Below, piece after piece: positions 8,910 to 17,674 of a DNA stretch of 64,000 nucleotides (position 1 is its first letter; each line of letters begins with the position of its first letter). Where the stretch lies: positions 372,001-436,000 of the forward strand of contig NZ_BAAADE010000002.1 of the NCBI RefSeq assembly GCF_039522165.1, read 5' to 3'. This DNA comes from Paenochrobactrum glaciei. GTDB lineage: Bacteria > Pseudomonadota > Alphaproteobacteria > Rhizobiales > Rhizobiaceae. The translations under genes and the position numbers were made by a program. Below the pieces are notes generated by a model. It ran no database searches, was not told where the DNA came from, and saw only the letters and a program-made list of their open reading frames with translations.

Positions 8910-9350
8910 TTACCAAGTGCCGACATTGGGGGCAGAAGCCCAAGGCTCTTGCGGTGCCAGTGATTCACCATTTTGGATAAGCTCGATGGAAATGCCATCT
9001 GGTGAGCGGATAAATGCCATATGGCCATCACGTGGCGGGCGGTTGATGACCACGCCTTGATCTGCCAAATTCTGACAGACCTCATAAATATTATCGACGC
9101 CATAAGCCAAATGGCCGAAATTGCGCCCGCCGGTATAATTTTCCGGATCCCAGTTATAGGTCAGTTCCAGTGTCGGGGCGCGGTCACCTTTGGCGCGTTC
9201 GATGTCACCGTCAGCAGCAAGGAAAATCAAAGTAAAACGGCCTTTTTCATTTTCAATGCGGCGAACTTCTTTCATGCCGAATTTGTTGATGTAAAAATCC
9301 AGCGATTCATCAATGTCGCGGATACGTACCATTGTGTGCAAATAGCGCAT
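8910..9350 (-). CDS. gloA: Lactoylglutathione lyase (glyoxalase I)
   Basis: GloA isomerises the methylglyoxal-glutathione hemithioacetal to S-lactoylglutathione, detoxifying methylglyoxal in the cytoplasm. The 146 residues start MRYLHTMVRI, with the first metal ligand His5, and continue with LDFYINKFGMKEVRR, LELTYNWD (second ligand Glu), FGHLAYGVD (third ligand His) and ISIELIQ (fourth ligand Glu). The substrate-binding segment YNWDPENYTGG is the typical short bacterial, Ni/Co-type form. It is transcribed alone and converges on the Tim44-domain gene. Confidence 0.96.
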   Translation of the reverse strand: MRYLHTMVRIRDIDESLDFYINKFGMKEVRRIENEKGRFTLIFLAADGDIERAKGDRAPTLELTYNWDPENYTGGRNFGHLAYGVDNIYEVCQNLADQGVVINRPPRDGHMAFIRSPDGISIELIQNGESLAPQEPWASAPNVGTW

Positions 9351-9584
9351 TCTCTTTATCCCTTTTTCAAAAGCCGCAAAATCTGAACATTATCTGATCA
9401 GATCACCATATTCAGTATAATTTATCAGCTAAAACACAAATTGATGGCCATATAATGTGATAAGTAAATGAGGAGAACTGTGAAGTATGCAACTTAGCAC
9501 TTGCGGCCACCCGTTAATGAAGTGTTAATCTACTCATCAGAATCAACTTCTGTTTAGCGCAGCAAGAGAGGAGGAGCACTGGCA

Positions 9585-10163
9585 ATGGCTGACAAATCTA
9601 TGTCGGATAAGCATATGACGGAAAAATGCTCCACTGAAGATATTGGTGAACTGATCGAAGTTTCCGGAACCATCAAATGGTTCGACGTTGCCAAAGGCTA
9701 CGGCTTTGTGGTGCCGGATGATAATTCTTTTTCAGATATTCTGCTGCATGTGACGATCCTGCGCCGTGATGGCTTTCAGGTTGTATCCGAAGGTGCGCGC
9801 ATCGTTTGTGAAGTGCGTAACTCTGATCGTGGTTTGCAGTGTTTCAGAGTTGTATCCATTGATACAACCACGGCTGTGCATCCGGCATCTATGCCGCAGC
9901 GCACCCATTCCAGTGTTGTGCCATCCAGCGGGCTTGAGCGTGTGATCGTCAAGTGGTTCAACCGCACCAAGGGTTTTGGCTTCCTGACCCGCGGTGAAGG
10001 CACGGAAGACATTTTCATCCATATGGAAACCTTGCGTCGCTTCGGCATGGCTGAATTGCGTCCTGGCCAAGTGGTGCTGATCCGTTTTGGCGATGGCGAC
10101 AAAGGCTTGATGGCTGCGGAAATCCATCCGGATATCGGCACGCAAATGCCGGTTTCACACTGA
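9585..10163 (+). CDS. Two-domain cold-shock protein
   Basis: The 192 residues contain two cold-shock domains joined by a Ser/Thr/Pro linker (about 86-112). Domain 1 has GTIKWFDVAKGYGFVVPDD with the RNP1 motif KGYGF; domain 2 has VIVKWFNRTKGFGFLTRG with KGFGF and then DIFIHMETL as RNP2. In domain 1 the RNP2 segment reads DILLHVTIL. An N-terminal Met/Lys-rich stretch of about 20 residues precedes domain 1. Cold-shock domains bind single-stranded RNA and DNA, so an RNA chaperone role is expected. Tandem proteins of this size are typical of alphaproteobacteria. The start has a strong GGAGGAGC site and sits behind a 234-base spacer. Confidence 0.93.
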   Translation: MADKSMSDKHMTEKCSTEDIGELIEVSGTIKWFDVAKGYGFVVPDDNSFSDILLHVTILRRDGFQVVSEGARIVCEVRNSDRGLQCFRVVSIDTTTAVHPASMPQRTHSSVVPSSGLERVIVKWFNRTKGFGFLTRGEGTEDIFIHMETLRRFGMAELRPGQVVLIRFGDGDKGLMAAEIHPDIGTQMPVSH

Positions 10164-10257
10164 TTTATCCATCAGGGATATTTAGCTGATTTGCAAAAGT
10201 CTGTTGAAGGCTGCTATCATCTTATTTGATAATCATTGAATGACGGGAGCACATAAT

Positions 10258-10755
10258 ATGGTGCGCAATGTGGTGCAGCGCTGTTTGGGCTTTATTGTCG
10301 TATTAATGATGGCACTTTCTATTCAAACCGCAATCGCACAAGATAATGAGCCGATGCGTTTGGAAGTTGATGCCAATCCGCTGACTTTCATGACCAGTGC
10401 CGGTGAACAGCAGATTGAGCTGGAAATTGCCGATACGGATGAAAGCCGTATGCGCGGGCTGATGTTCCGCAGCGATTTACCGCTTCAGCGCGGTATGTTG
10501 TTTGACTTCAAACAAGTGCGCTTGGTAACGATGTGGATGAGAAACACGCCACTGCCATTGGATATGGTTTTTCTGCATACGGATGGAACAATTGCCGTAA
10601 TCCGTGAAAATACCACACCATTTTCAGAAAATATTGTTTCATCCGGCGAACCAGTGGCCTATGTGATAGAGCTAAACGCAGGAATGGCTAAAAAGCTGGG
10701 GCTGAATGCCGGTGATAAAGCTGTGCATCCTGCTATTTGCGGGCGTTGTGATTAA
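10258..10755 (+). CDS. DUF192-family exported protein
   Basis: The 165-residue product starts with a cleavable signal peptide (hydrophobic 10-24, ending AIAQ) followed by a DUF192 domain. DUF192 landmarks are IADTDESRMRGLMFRSDL, RGMLFDF, MWMRNTPLPLDMVFLHTDG and VIELNAG. The family is small, exported and of unsettled function. I chose the ATG at 10258 because GGGAG lies 8 bases upstream; an in-frame ATG at 10240 has no ribosome site. It may be transcribed with the upstream cold-shock gene (94-base gap) and the downstream hydrolase. Confidence 0.9.
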   Translation: MVRNVVQRCLGFIVVLMMALSIQTAIAQDNEPMRLEVDANPLTFMTSAGEQQIELEIADTDESRMRGLMFRSDLPLQRGMLFDFKQVRLVTMWMRNTPLPLDMVFLHTDGTIAVIRENTTPFSENIVSSGEPVAYVIELNAGMAKKLGLNAGDKAVHPAICGRCD

Positions 10756-10817
10756 GCACGTTTTCGTCATGCTACCTGCGCAATCGTTTGGGTTTGAGAA
10801 TTTTTAAGGAAAGTTTC

Positions 10818-11600
10818 GTGACTGCTCTGGATGTAAAATATTTCGACCATAATGGTATGCGCTTTGCCTATCGTGAAGACGGAGCAGATGGGAATTTAGC
10901 AGAAACGATCCTTCTTATTCATGGTTTTGCGTCGTCAAGCGTGGTCAATTGGGTTTCCCCCGGTTGGTTCCGCACGCTTGTTGAGGCTGGTTATCATGTG
11001 GTGGCGATTGATAATCGCGGTCATGGTTTTTCTGATAAGCCCCATGACAAAGAGCTTTATTATCCGGCAATGATGGCGGTTGATGCGGCTGCTCTGCTTG
11101 ATCATTTGAACATTAAAAAAGCCCATGTGATGGGTTATTCTATGGGCGCACGGATCAGTGCATTTTTGGCGCTGGATTTTCCTGAAAAAGTACAAAGCCT
11201 TGTTTTTGGTGGTCTCGGTATCGGCATGGTAACAGGTGCGGGTGATTGGGAGCCGATTGGCGAAGCGCTGCTGGCTGATGATCCGGATAGTGTTACCCAT
11301 CCGCGCGGTCAAATGTTCCGCAAATTTGCCGATCAGACAAAAAGCGATCGTTTGGCGCTGGCTGCTTGTGTCATCACCTCTAAAGAACTGGTAACGGCAC
11401 AGGCAATTGGCTCAATTGAACAGCCAACCTTGGTGGCTGTCGGCACCAAAGATGATATTGCCGGTGATCCGCACGCACTGGCAGATCTATTACCTAATGG
11501 CACTGCCCTTGATATCCCTGATCGTGATCATATGTTAGCTGTGGGTGACAAAGTGTATAAGCAGGGTGTATTATCATTTTTGAGCCAGCATCGCTTTTGA
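10818..11600 (+). CDS. Alpha/beta hydrolase
   Basis: The 260 residues show the alpha/beta-hydrolase core: LLIHGFASS (oxyanion hole), VVAIDNRGHGFSDKP, the nucleophile elbow GYSMGAR, and a C-terminal DRDHM that supplies the catalytic His. The acid is probably the Asp in GTKDDIAGDP. No signal peptide is seen, so it is likely cytoplasmic. The substrate cannot be inferred. I chose the GTG at 10818 with AAGGA upstream; a TTG at 10788 is in frame but poorly placed. It is followed after 48 bases by cysE. Confidence 0.9.
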   Translation: MTALDVKYFDHNGMRFAYREDGADGNLAETILLIHGFASSSVVNWVSPGWFRTLVEAGYHVVAIDNRGHGFSDKPHDKELYYPAMMAVDAAALLDHLNIKKAHVMGYSMGARISAFLALDFPEKVQSLVFGGLGIGMVTGAGDWEPIGEALLADDPDSVTHPRGQMFRKFADQTKSDRLALAACVITSKELVTAQAIGSIEQPTLVAVGTKDDIAGDPHALADLLPNGTALDIPDRDHMLAVGDKVYKQGVLSFLSQHRF

Positions 11601-11648
11601 TAAGCGGTTAAGTCCTTAAAACGCCTAAAGACGATTGTTGAGTAAAAG

Positions 11649-12473
11649 ATGACAGCGCAAAGTCCGGCCAAATTATCTGCGAATGTCAGTCAGGTTGATC
11701 CGATCTGGCATGCGATCAAAGCTGAAGCGGAAGAAGCGGCACGCAAAGATCCGCTGCTGGCATCGTTTTTCTATACATCGCTGATCAGTCAGCCAAGTCT
11801 GGAAGATGCGGTGGCACACCGTGTTTCCGAGCGTCTTGGCCATCAGGATTTAAGCGCTGATTTGCTGCGTCAGACATTTGCTGCGATGCGCGATGGCTGC
11901 TCTGACTGGTCGCGGGTTTTACGCGTTGATATTCAGGCAGTTTATGACCGTGATCCGGCCTATAACCGTTTTATGGATCCGGTGATGTATCTGAAAGGCT
12001 TTCATGCCATTCAGACCCATCGTCTGGCGCATTGGCTGTGGAATGAAGGCCGCGTTGATCTGGCCTATTATCTGCAAAGTCGCTCATCGGCTGTTTTTCA
12101 GACCGATATTCATCCGGCAGCAAAATTTGGCAGCGGTATCTTTTTGGATCACGCAACGGGTCTGGTTGTGGGTGAAACAGCCGTGATTGAAGACAATGTT
12201 TCTATTTTGCACGCGGTAACGCTTGGTGGTACCGGTAAAGCTGGTGGCGACAGACATCCAAAAATTCGTCACGGCGTGCTGATTGGCGCGGGCGCTAAGA
12301 TTTTGGGCAATATTGAAATTGGTCATTGCTCGAAAATTGCTGCCGGTTCTGTGGTGCTGAAACCCGTGCCGAGCAATGTAACCGTTGCCGGTGTGCCGGC
12401 TAAAGTGATGGGGGAAACCGGTTGTGCCGAACCATCACGTGTGATGGATCACTCCATCAGCAATGATGAATAA
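11649..12473 (+). CDS. cysE: Serine O-acetyltransferase
   Basis: CysE transfers acetyl from acetyl-CoA to L-serine, giving O-acetylserine for cysteine synthesis. The 274 residues have the N-terminal helical domain (WHAIKAEAEEAARKDPLLASFFY) and the left-handed beta-helix of hexapeptide repeats from about residue 160: DIHPAAKFGSGIFLDHATG, then ILHAVTLGGTGK, HPKIRHGVLIGAGAKILGN and VAGVPAKVMG. The LDHATG and ILHAVT His residues match the catalytic pair of the family. The C-terminal tail is where the known cysteine feedback and CysK binding occur; here it ends in MDHSISNDE and lacks the classic terminal Ile, so a CysK complex is uncertain. Confidence 0.96.
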   Translation: MTAQSPAKLSANVSQVDPIWHAIKAEAEEAARKDPLLASFFYTSLISQPSLEDAVAHRVSERLGHQDLSADLLRQTFAAMRDGCSDWSRVLRVDIQAVYDRDPAYNRFMDPVMYLKGFHAIQTHRLAHWLWNEGRVDLAYYLQSRSSAVFQTDIHPAAKFGSGIFLDHATGLVVGETAVIEDNVSILHAVTLGGTGKAGGDRHPKIRHGVLIGAGAKILGNIEIGHCSKIAAGSVVLKPVPSNVTVAGVPAKVMGETGCAEPSRVMDHSISNDE

Positions 12474-12574
12474 GATCAGCTTTTAATAAACAGACACAAA
12501 TGGGCGATGAGCCTTTACAATAATATTGAGCGGGTGCATTAAGCCCGCTGAACATTCTAATCAGGAGAATCCGG

Positions 12575-12790
12575 TTGAAACCCGAAGAAATCAAAAAACT
12601 CGACGCTTATTTCAAACGGACTTTTGGTAATCCGTCTTTGCAGGTGAAGGCTCGTCCACGTAAGGATGATTCATGCGAATTATATCTTGATGATGAGTTT
12701 CTCGGCCTGATTTATGTCGATGAAGACGAAGAAGATGGTGAATTGTCCTACAACTTCTCCATGGCTATTCTGGACGTTGATCTCGACTAA
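12575..12790 (+). CDS. DUF3126-family small protein
   Basis: This 71-residue protein (start MKPEEIKKLDAYFKRTFGN) matches the short DUF3126 family found in Hyphomicrobiales. It is acidic, with a run DEDEEDGE near residue 50 and no signal peptide. The start codon is TTG with AGGAG 7 bases upstream, so translation may be modest. A small hairpin (AGCGGG at 12529, CCCGCT at 12544) lies in its leader, and a terminator follows, so it closes the cysE transcription unit or is separate. Function is unknown. Confidence 0.88.
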   Translation: MKPEEIKKLDAYFKRTFGNPSLQVKARPRKDDSCELYLDDEFLGLIYVDEDEEDGELSYNFSMAILDVDLD

Positions 12791-12824
12791 TTCAATTCAT
12801 CCCGTTTCGGCGGTTGAATTTATT

Positions 12825-12858
12825 AAAGCCCTGTTGGTTTGTTCCGGCAGGGCTTTTC
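12825..12858 (+). terminator. Rho-independent terminator after the DUF3126 gene
   Basis: The stem AAAGCCCTG / CAGGGCTTT has a 14-base loop and a short T-run. Confidence 0.75.
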
Positions 12859-13005
12859 TTATGCGCCTATGCAAAGTTAGACGATTTTATAAGAGTGAGA
12901 CGGGTTGTAATGCTGAGCCCCAGGCAACATAGTTGAGGCGCAAGCGACAAAGACAAAGCGGCTTTGGTTCTGAGATTCTGATGAGTTGCAAAAAGGGGAG
13001 GTCTT

Positions 13006-13533
13006 ATGCCGATTTATGCCTTTAATGGTCATGCACCAACCTATGATGATGTAAAAACCAACTGGATTGCGCCGGATGCGACTGCCATCGGCAAAGTGCA
13101 TCTGGGCGAAAATGCCAGCCTGTGGTTTGGCGTGATTTTACGTGGCGATAATGAGCTGATTAAAATCGGTGCCAATACCAATGTGCAGGAACATTGTGTG
13201 ATGCACACGGATTATGGTTTTCCACTTACCATCGGGGAAGGTTGCACCATTGGCCATCGTGCCATGCTGCATGGCTGCACGATTGGTGAAAATAGTTTGA
13301 TTGGTATTGGCGCGATTGTGCTGAATGGTGCAAAAATCGGCAATAATTGTCTGGTTGGTGCCGGAGCGCTGGTGACCGAGGGAAAAGAGTTCCCGGATAA
13401 TTCGCTGATTGTGGGGTCGCCTGCACGGGTGGTGCGTCAGCTTGATGATGCAGCGGTTGCGAAGTTAAAAGAATCAGCGCGTAATTATGTTGAGAAATCA
13501 CACGCTTTCATGCGCGGGATGGAGCCGGTTTAA
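13006..13533 (+). CDS. Gamma-class carbonic anhydrase-like hexapeptide protein
   Basis: The 175 residues form a left-handed beta-helix of hexapeptide repeats typical of the gamma carbonic anhydrase/YrdA/PaaY family. Metal-ligand candidates are the His in VQEHCVMHTDYG and in CTIGHRAMLHGCTIG; three His are needed per site and all three positions appear present. The N-terminus (MPIYAFNGHAPTY) and C-terminal helix (YVEKSHAFMRGMEPV) fit the family. Enzymatic activity is not certain, because many members are inactive as carbonic anhydrases. It has a good GGGGAGG site and its own upstream spacer after a terminator. Confidence 0.93.
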   Translation: MPIYAFNGHAPTYDDVKTNWIAPDATAIGKVHLGENASLWFGVILRGDNELIKIGANTNVQEHCVMHTDYGFPLTIGEGCTIGHRAMLHGCTIGENSLIGIGAIVLNGAKIGNNCLVGAGALVTEGKEFPDNSLIVGSPARVVRQLDDAAVAKLKESARNYVEKSHAFMRGMEPV

Positions 13534-13571
13534 CAGGCTTTCATTAAAACCGACAAGGTGGTGGCAAAGAC

Positions 13572-14198
13572 CTATTGCTTGCCACCTTGAATAATACGGA
13601 ATTGGCGCCTTTTCGGCGCTGTTTTTTGATTTACCGGATTTTTATACGAGTAAGCAGCATTTACCTGTGCTTTGGCTGCCTGCAAATTATCTTGCGTAAT
13701 CGCGAATGAATGGTCGATTTGATAATAATCGAGCGGATCTGCTTCCAGCCAAAAAGGGCTTTCATGCGCGGCGATTGCACCAATCCACTGCGTTTCGTCC
13801 TGATGTTGTACCGGCAGAATCAAAAGCTCAAACTGGTTTTGACGATTTGCACGGCTGATGCCGGTCAGTTGCGCACATAATGGCACATTATTTGCAGACA
13901 CATTATGCAGCATCTCTTCCGTTACAACCTGATCATTTTCACGCCATAGCGACGAAAACAACTGATTGCCCAGTTCCTGACCATGGCGTGCGCAGAGGCG
14001 GGTGCCAGCCAAGCGGAACTGCACGCCACGTTTGGCCTTATGATGCAGAATGAAAATATCCGGCAAATAATCTGCCATCATGCGCGGGGTAAAATGACGA
14101 CGCAAAGGGATGTCGTGATTTTCACGCAAAGCGTGCCACGTGGTGGAAAGAAATTGCACTGCTGGTGTCAGTGCATGAGGGGCGCTGGAACGTGACAA
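13572..14198 (-). CDS. PAS-like (PF07310-type) protein
   Basis: The 208-residue minus-strand product has the layout of the alphaproteobacterial PAS_5-type family: an N-terminal helix, RHFTPRMMADYLPDIFILH, then a PAS-like core (FRLAGTRLCARHGQELGNQLFSSLW). No kinase or output domain follows; the tail is short and basic. Proteins of this family are soluble and of unknown function, often thought to be sensors. It converges on the carbonic anhydrase gene; the two 3' ends share an imperfect inverted repeat (GGTGGCAA near 13558, TTGCCACC near 13578) that may serve both transcripts as a weak end signal. Confidence 0.82.
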   Translation of the reverse strand: MSRSSAPHALTPAVQFLSTTWHALRENHDIPLRRHFTPRMMADYLPDIFILHHKAKRGVQFRLAGTRLCARHGQELGNQLFSSLWRENDQVVTEEMLHNVSANNVPLCAQLTGISRANRQNQFELLILPVQHQDETQWIGAIAAHESPFWLEADPLDYYQIDHSFAITQDNLQAAKAQVNAAYSYKNPVNQKTAPKRRQFRIIQGGKQ

Positions 14199-14648
14199 AA
14201 CAGGTTACCGCTTAAAAACAGATTGTGCAGCACATCAGCGTACTGATGCTATTGATGCGTTTAAATGGTGATTTGTCCTATCCAACAGGATTAAGCAGTT
14301 GAATGCCAGCTTAACCCTTTACTCATCCACTGTTAGAATTTGTTAAGGTTAACGAGTTTGATGAAGTCTTTCAGAATTTGATTCCGAATATCATGTTAAA
14401 TTTTTGATTTTATTCTATAATTTTATATTTCGCTTTGTTTCTACTTTAAGTTTTCGGATGGGGACAGTTCGCGCAGCCTGTCAACGCTGCCAGCATCAGG
14501 CGGTGATTTGGTTAAATTTGTTAAGAATTAAAAAAGAGCGATGAAGCCAAAAAAATAACCCATCTGTCTGATGAACAGTTCTTTTTTCAAGGCGGCCACT
14601 CCATATGATATGAAGTGCAGAATGTGAAATGACGGGAATCAAATATTC
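14199..14648. other. AT-rich intergenic region between divergent genes
   Basis: About 450 bases separate the divergent PAS-like and rhomboid genes. I found no open frame with coding character, no tRNA and no clear terminator. It presumably holds promoters for both directions. Confidence 0.4.
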
Positions 14649-15428
14649 ATGACAAATCATGATTCAAATGAAAGCTATGGTGTGACCTATCAAAGGGGTG
14701 GCGGTTCTCAGCAACCGCAAAAGACACGCGAACCTGTTTTCAATATTCCCGCTGTTATCATCGGTCTGATCGGGCTTTGTGGTTTAATTTATGTTGCGCA
14801 AAACTATCTAATCTCTGAAGAGCATAATTTTATCTTCATGTTAAATTTTGCCTTTATTCCGGCGCGCTTTACTTATGGCACCGGCTTTTATGATCCGGCG
14901 GCATTATTCACCATGCTGAGTTATTCATTTATGCATGGCAGCTTTACGCATCTGGCGGTTAATATGGTGTGGTTGGCAGCTTTCGGTTCGCCACTGGCAG
15001 GCCGCATCGGTACATCAAAGATTTTGATTTTCTGGGCGCTGACATCGATTGTCGCTGTTTTGACGCATTATGCCATTTATCCGACCAGCAATATTCCGCT
15101 GGTGGGGGCATCCGGTGCGATCTCCGGCATGATGGGCGCGGCGGCGCGCTACGGCTTCAGACGTGTGCCAACTCATAGCGGTAACAAAAATATGTCGGCC
15201 TTTGCGGGGCCGCTCTTGCCTGTGCTGACGACACTGACTTATCGTCCTGTCATTACCTTTGTCGGTATCTGGTTTATCATCAATATTATCACCGGTGTTT
15301 ATTCGGCGCAGGAGACCGGTCTGGCCTCCATTGCATGGGAAGCGCATATTGGCGGATTTTTAGCTGGCTTCTTTGGCATTGCTTTGCTGGATCGGCCAAA
15401 GGAATATGATCGCTATTTTAAGCGCTAA
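14649..15428 (+). CDS. Rhomboid-family intramembrane serine protease
   Basis: The 259 residues have a hydrophilic N-terminus of about 30 residues, then six or so membrane segments. The rhomboid signatures are present: HGSFTHLAVNM (about 96-106), the catalytic serine in VGASGAISG (Ser155) and the partner His233 in WEAHIGGFLAG. This dyad predicts an active protease that cleaves transmembrane helices within the bilayer; the substrate is unknown. The ORF stops shortly after the last helix (LDRPKEYDRYFKR). Confidence 0.94.
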   Translation: MTNHDSNESYGVTYQRGGGSQQPQKTREPVFNIPAVIIGLIGLCGLIYVAQNYLISEEHNFIFMLNFAFIPARFTYGTGFYDPAALFTMLSYSFMHGSFTHLAVNMVWLAAFGSPLAGRIGTSKILIFWALTSIVAVLTHYAIYPTSNIPLVGASGAISGMMGAAARYGFRRVPTHSGNKNMSAFAGPLLPVLTTLTYRPVITFVGIWFIINIITGVYSAQETGLASIAWEAHIGGFLAGFFGIALLDRPKEYDRYFKR

Positions 15429-15622
15429 ACAGATGAAGCAACTAATCTGCGGCTTAGATAATTATAACGCCAGATCATGTTTAGTGACTTGATTTGTTTG
15501 ATCTGACAGATCACCATGATGGAATACGGAAGCTTTTGGGGGAAGGGCTTTGGTTGTGAGAATAATGCATAAAACTAATAAGCAATATTGAGCTCGCATA
15601 TCCGTAAATGGGAGGATTAATC

Positions 15623-16054
15623 ATGACGGTTAAATCTATTCTGGAAAAAAAGGGGCGTGACGTCATCAGTGCGATGCCAAATGCGACCCTGTCAGAAGTT
15701 ATCGCCATGCTCGCACGTCATCGTATCGGTGCTTTGGTGATATGTGATGAAGCACATGCGGTTTTGGGGATCTTGTCAGAGCGTGACGTGGTGCGGATGC
15801 TTTCCGCGCAAGGGCAAAAGGCATTGGATATGCCAGTGTCCGAAGCGATGACCAAAAAAGTCGAGACATGTCAGGAAAAGCACACCGTTAATCAGGTGAT
15901 GGAAATCATGACACAGAAACGCTTCCGCCATATGCCGGTGGAACGTGACGGTAAGCTGGAAGGCATTATTTCTATTGGTGACGTGGTGAAGGCTCGCATT
16001 GAGCAAGTCGAGCGTGAAGCCGACGAGATTCGCAATTACATCGCGAGCGCATAA
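15623..16054 (+). CDS. Tandem CBS-domain protein
   Basis: The 143 residues consist of a pair of CBS domains: the first spans about 10-62 (VISAMPNATLSEVIAMLARHRIG ... ILSERDVVR), the second about 75-125 (HTVNQVMEIMTQKRFRHMPV ... IISIGDVVKARI). CBS pairs bind adenine nucleotides; stand-alone proteins like this often regulate a partner. A C-terminal helix (EQVEREADEIRNYI) follows. I start at the ATG at 15623, preceded by GGGAGG; an in-frame ATG at 15608 overlaps that site. Confidence 0.92.
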   Translation: MTVKSILEKKGRDVISAMPNATLSEVIAMLARHRIGALVICDEAHAVLGILSERDVVRMLSAQGQKALDMPVSEAMTKKVETCQEKHTVNQVMEIMTQKRFRHMPVERDGKLEGIISIGDVVKARIEQVEREADEIRNYIASA

Positions 16055-16082
16055 TTTAAAGTGCGCTCTCAATCAGATAAAG

Positions 16083-16114
16083 AAAAAGCGGCTATTTCCC
16101 ATAGCCGCTTTTTT
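16083..16114. terminator. Bidirectional terminator between the CBS gene and rlmB
   Basis: The 13-bp stem AAAAAGCGGCTAT / ATAGCCGCTTTTT carries an A-run and a T-run on either side, so it can stop both convergent transcripts. Confidence 0.9.
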
Positions 16115-16133
16115 AATTGTCAAAACTGAACGC

Positions 16134-16994
16134 TTATTTACTACGCAGATAACGCTCGGCTGCATAAAGCGAAATAGCCGCTGCATTAGAGACGTTGAGT
16201 GATTTGATTTCACCCGGCATATCAAGGCGGGCAAGAGTTGAAACGGTTTCGCGGGTCTTCTGGCGAAGGCCTTTACCTTCTGCACCCAAAACAAGCGCGA
16301 TTTTGCCGCCCGTTAAGGTCGCTTCCATTTCAGCAGGGCCTTCAGAATCAAGACCGATAGTCATAAAGCCAAGTTCGTGCAGTTCTTCCAATGCTTCTGC
16401 CAGATTGCGAACTTCAATATGATTGATCAGTTCCAGCGCACCGGAGGCAGATTTTGCCAAGACGCCTGATTCTTGCGGGCTGTGACGGCTGGTGGTGATG
16501 AGCGCCTGCGCACCAAAAGCCACGGCCGAACGCATGATGGCGCCGACATTATGCGGATCAGTGACCTGATCGAGCACCAGAAGCAGCTGGCTATCCTGCA
16601 AATCGCTGAGTTTTTGTGCTTTCAGCGGCTTTGCTTCAATCATCACGCCCTGATGCACGGCTTCGCTGCCGGTTTCATTATCGATATCGCGGGGCGTTAC
16701 AATCTCAATCGGAAAGTTGCGAGATTCGATATCTTCAATTTCAAGGCGGGCGAGGGCGTTACGCGTTGCCAGCATGCGGGTGATCTTGCGGTTAGGGTTC
16801 AAAACAGCGGCGCGAACCGTGTGCAAACCATAAAGACGCACTAAATCATCAGACAATGCACGCGCATCTGTCGCCGGACGGGTGCTTTTACGAAAATTTT
16901 GTGCCGCAGGATTCGCATTCTGGTCGCGAAACTGGCGTCTCAAACGGGCGTAATGAGAATCTTTGGGTGTTTTTTTATTATTGTCGGTGCTCAT
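16134..16994 (-). CDS. rlmB: 23S rRNA (guanosine-2251-2'-O)-methyltransferase RlmB (SpoU family)
   Basis: The 286 residues show a basic N-terminus, a substrate-binding domain (LVRLYGLHTVRAAVLNPNRK) and the C-terminal SPOUT methyltransferase fold with DQVTDPHNVGAIMRSA, LVLGAEGKGLRQ and SLNVSNAAAISLY, which are the three SpoU motifs that build the knotted SAM site. RlmB methylates a universally conserved guanosine in the ribosomal peptidyl-transferase centre; assignment over other TrmH-type enzymes rests on the N-terminal domain and is probable. The chosen ATG at 16994 precedes MSTDNN; the frame is open to 17036 but that part is poorly coding. Confidence 0.9.
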   Translation of the reverse strand: MSTDNNKKTPKDSHYARLRRQFRDQNANPAAQNFRKSTRPATDARALSDDLVRLYGLHTVRAAVLNPNRKITRMLATRNALARLEIEDIESRNFPIEIVTPRDIDNETGSEAVHQGVMIEAKPLKAQKLSDLQDSQLLLVLDQVTDPHNVGAIMRSAVAFGAQALITTSRHSPQESGVLAKSASGALELINHIEVRNLAEALEELHELGFMTIGLDSEGPAEMEATLTGGKIALVLGAEGKGLRQKTRETVSTLARLDMPGEIKSLNVSNAAAISLYAAERYLRSK

Positions 16995-17361
16995 GGCGAT
17001 TTTAATTTCTTCAAAGAGGAATTTGACAGTCTGCATACATGAAAAAGCTGCCTAAGTATGCCTATATTGAGTGGAAGGCAGAAATTGTGCCGGTTTTGCG
17101 TGGTTTTTTACGTGTTTTTGCCGCTTAGGCTGTTGAAAACAATCATCAATCACCACTTTCAGAACCGCAAAAACCTGATTTTTTTGACAGGCTGTGGAAA
17201 GAATATGCATTTTTCTGCAAAGAATTGAGAATTGGCTGTTGACAGTTCGCGGCTCTATCGTCATAACGCCACCAACAGCGATTGATTGACAAATCAAAAT
17301 GTTAAGTCACTCAAATCGTTGTGGAATGCCTAGTTGCTCGACTCCGCTGGCAGTGTAAGCT
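16995..17361. other. Spacer between rlmB and tRNA-Tyr
   Basis: No gene is visible. It holds the divergent promoter for rlmB and, on the plus strand, TTGACA hexamers at 17239 and 17286 upstream of the tRNA-tuf unit. Confidence 0.5.
17239..17267 (+). promoter_or_regulatory. Candidate promoter of the tRNA-Tyr/tRNA-Gly/tuf unit
   Basis: TTGACA (17239-17244) is followed after 17 bases by CATAAC (4 of 6 consensus bases). It sits about 95 bases before tRNA-Tyr. A second TTGACA at 17286 has a weaker -10. Confidence 0.4.
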
Positions 17362-17446
17362 GGAGGAATGCCCGAGTGGTTAAAGGGGACGGACTGTAAA
17401 TCCGTTGGCTATGCCTTCGTTGGTTCAAATCCAACTTCCTCCACCA
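17362..17446 (+). tRNA. tRNA-Tyr (anticodon GTA)
   Basis: The acceptor GGAGGAA pairs with TTCCTCC, the anticodon loop reads CTGTAAA, a long variable arm typical of tyrosine tRNA is present, the T-arm has GGTTCAAATCC, and CCA is encoded. Length is 85 bases. Confidence 0.97.
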
Positions 17447-17469
17447 CTGCCGGAGCGGATGTCAATTGC

Positions 17470-17543
17470 GCGGGTATAGCTCAATGGTAGAGCAGCAGCC
17501 TTCCAAGCTGAATACGCGGGTTCGATTCCCGCTACCCGCTCCA
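17470..17543 (+). tRNA. tRNA-Gly (anticodon TCC)
   Basis: The acceptor GCGGGTA pairs with TACCCGC, the anticodon loop reads CTTCCAA, the T-arm has GGTTCGATTCC, and CCA is encoded. It is 23 bases after tRNA-Tyr and upstream of tuf, a common order in Proteobacteria. Confidence 0.97.
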
Positions 17544-17581
17544 GAGTTTCGAGAGCGAACTGGCGTAAAGTTTTCATGAAG

Positions 17582-17605
17582 CGGACGGGAAACCGGTCCG
17601 TTTTT
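17582..17605 (+). terminator. Weak terminator-like hairpin between tRNA-Gly and tuf
   Basis: CGGAC and GTCCG form a 5-bp stem extended by GG/CC across a mismatch, followed by five Ts. It may limit readthrough from the tRNAs into tuf or form the processed tRNA 3' end. Confidence 0.5.
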
Positions 17606-17674
17606 CTGTATTAAACGCCAGTATGGATACCTATGCTGGCACGCAGGCAGTTCTAAAAGAAGAGAACAACGGCG

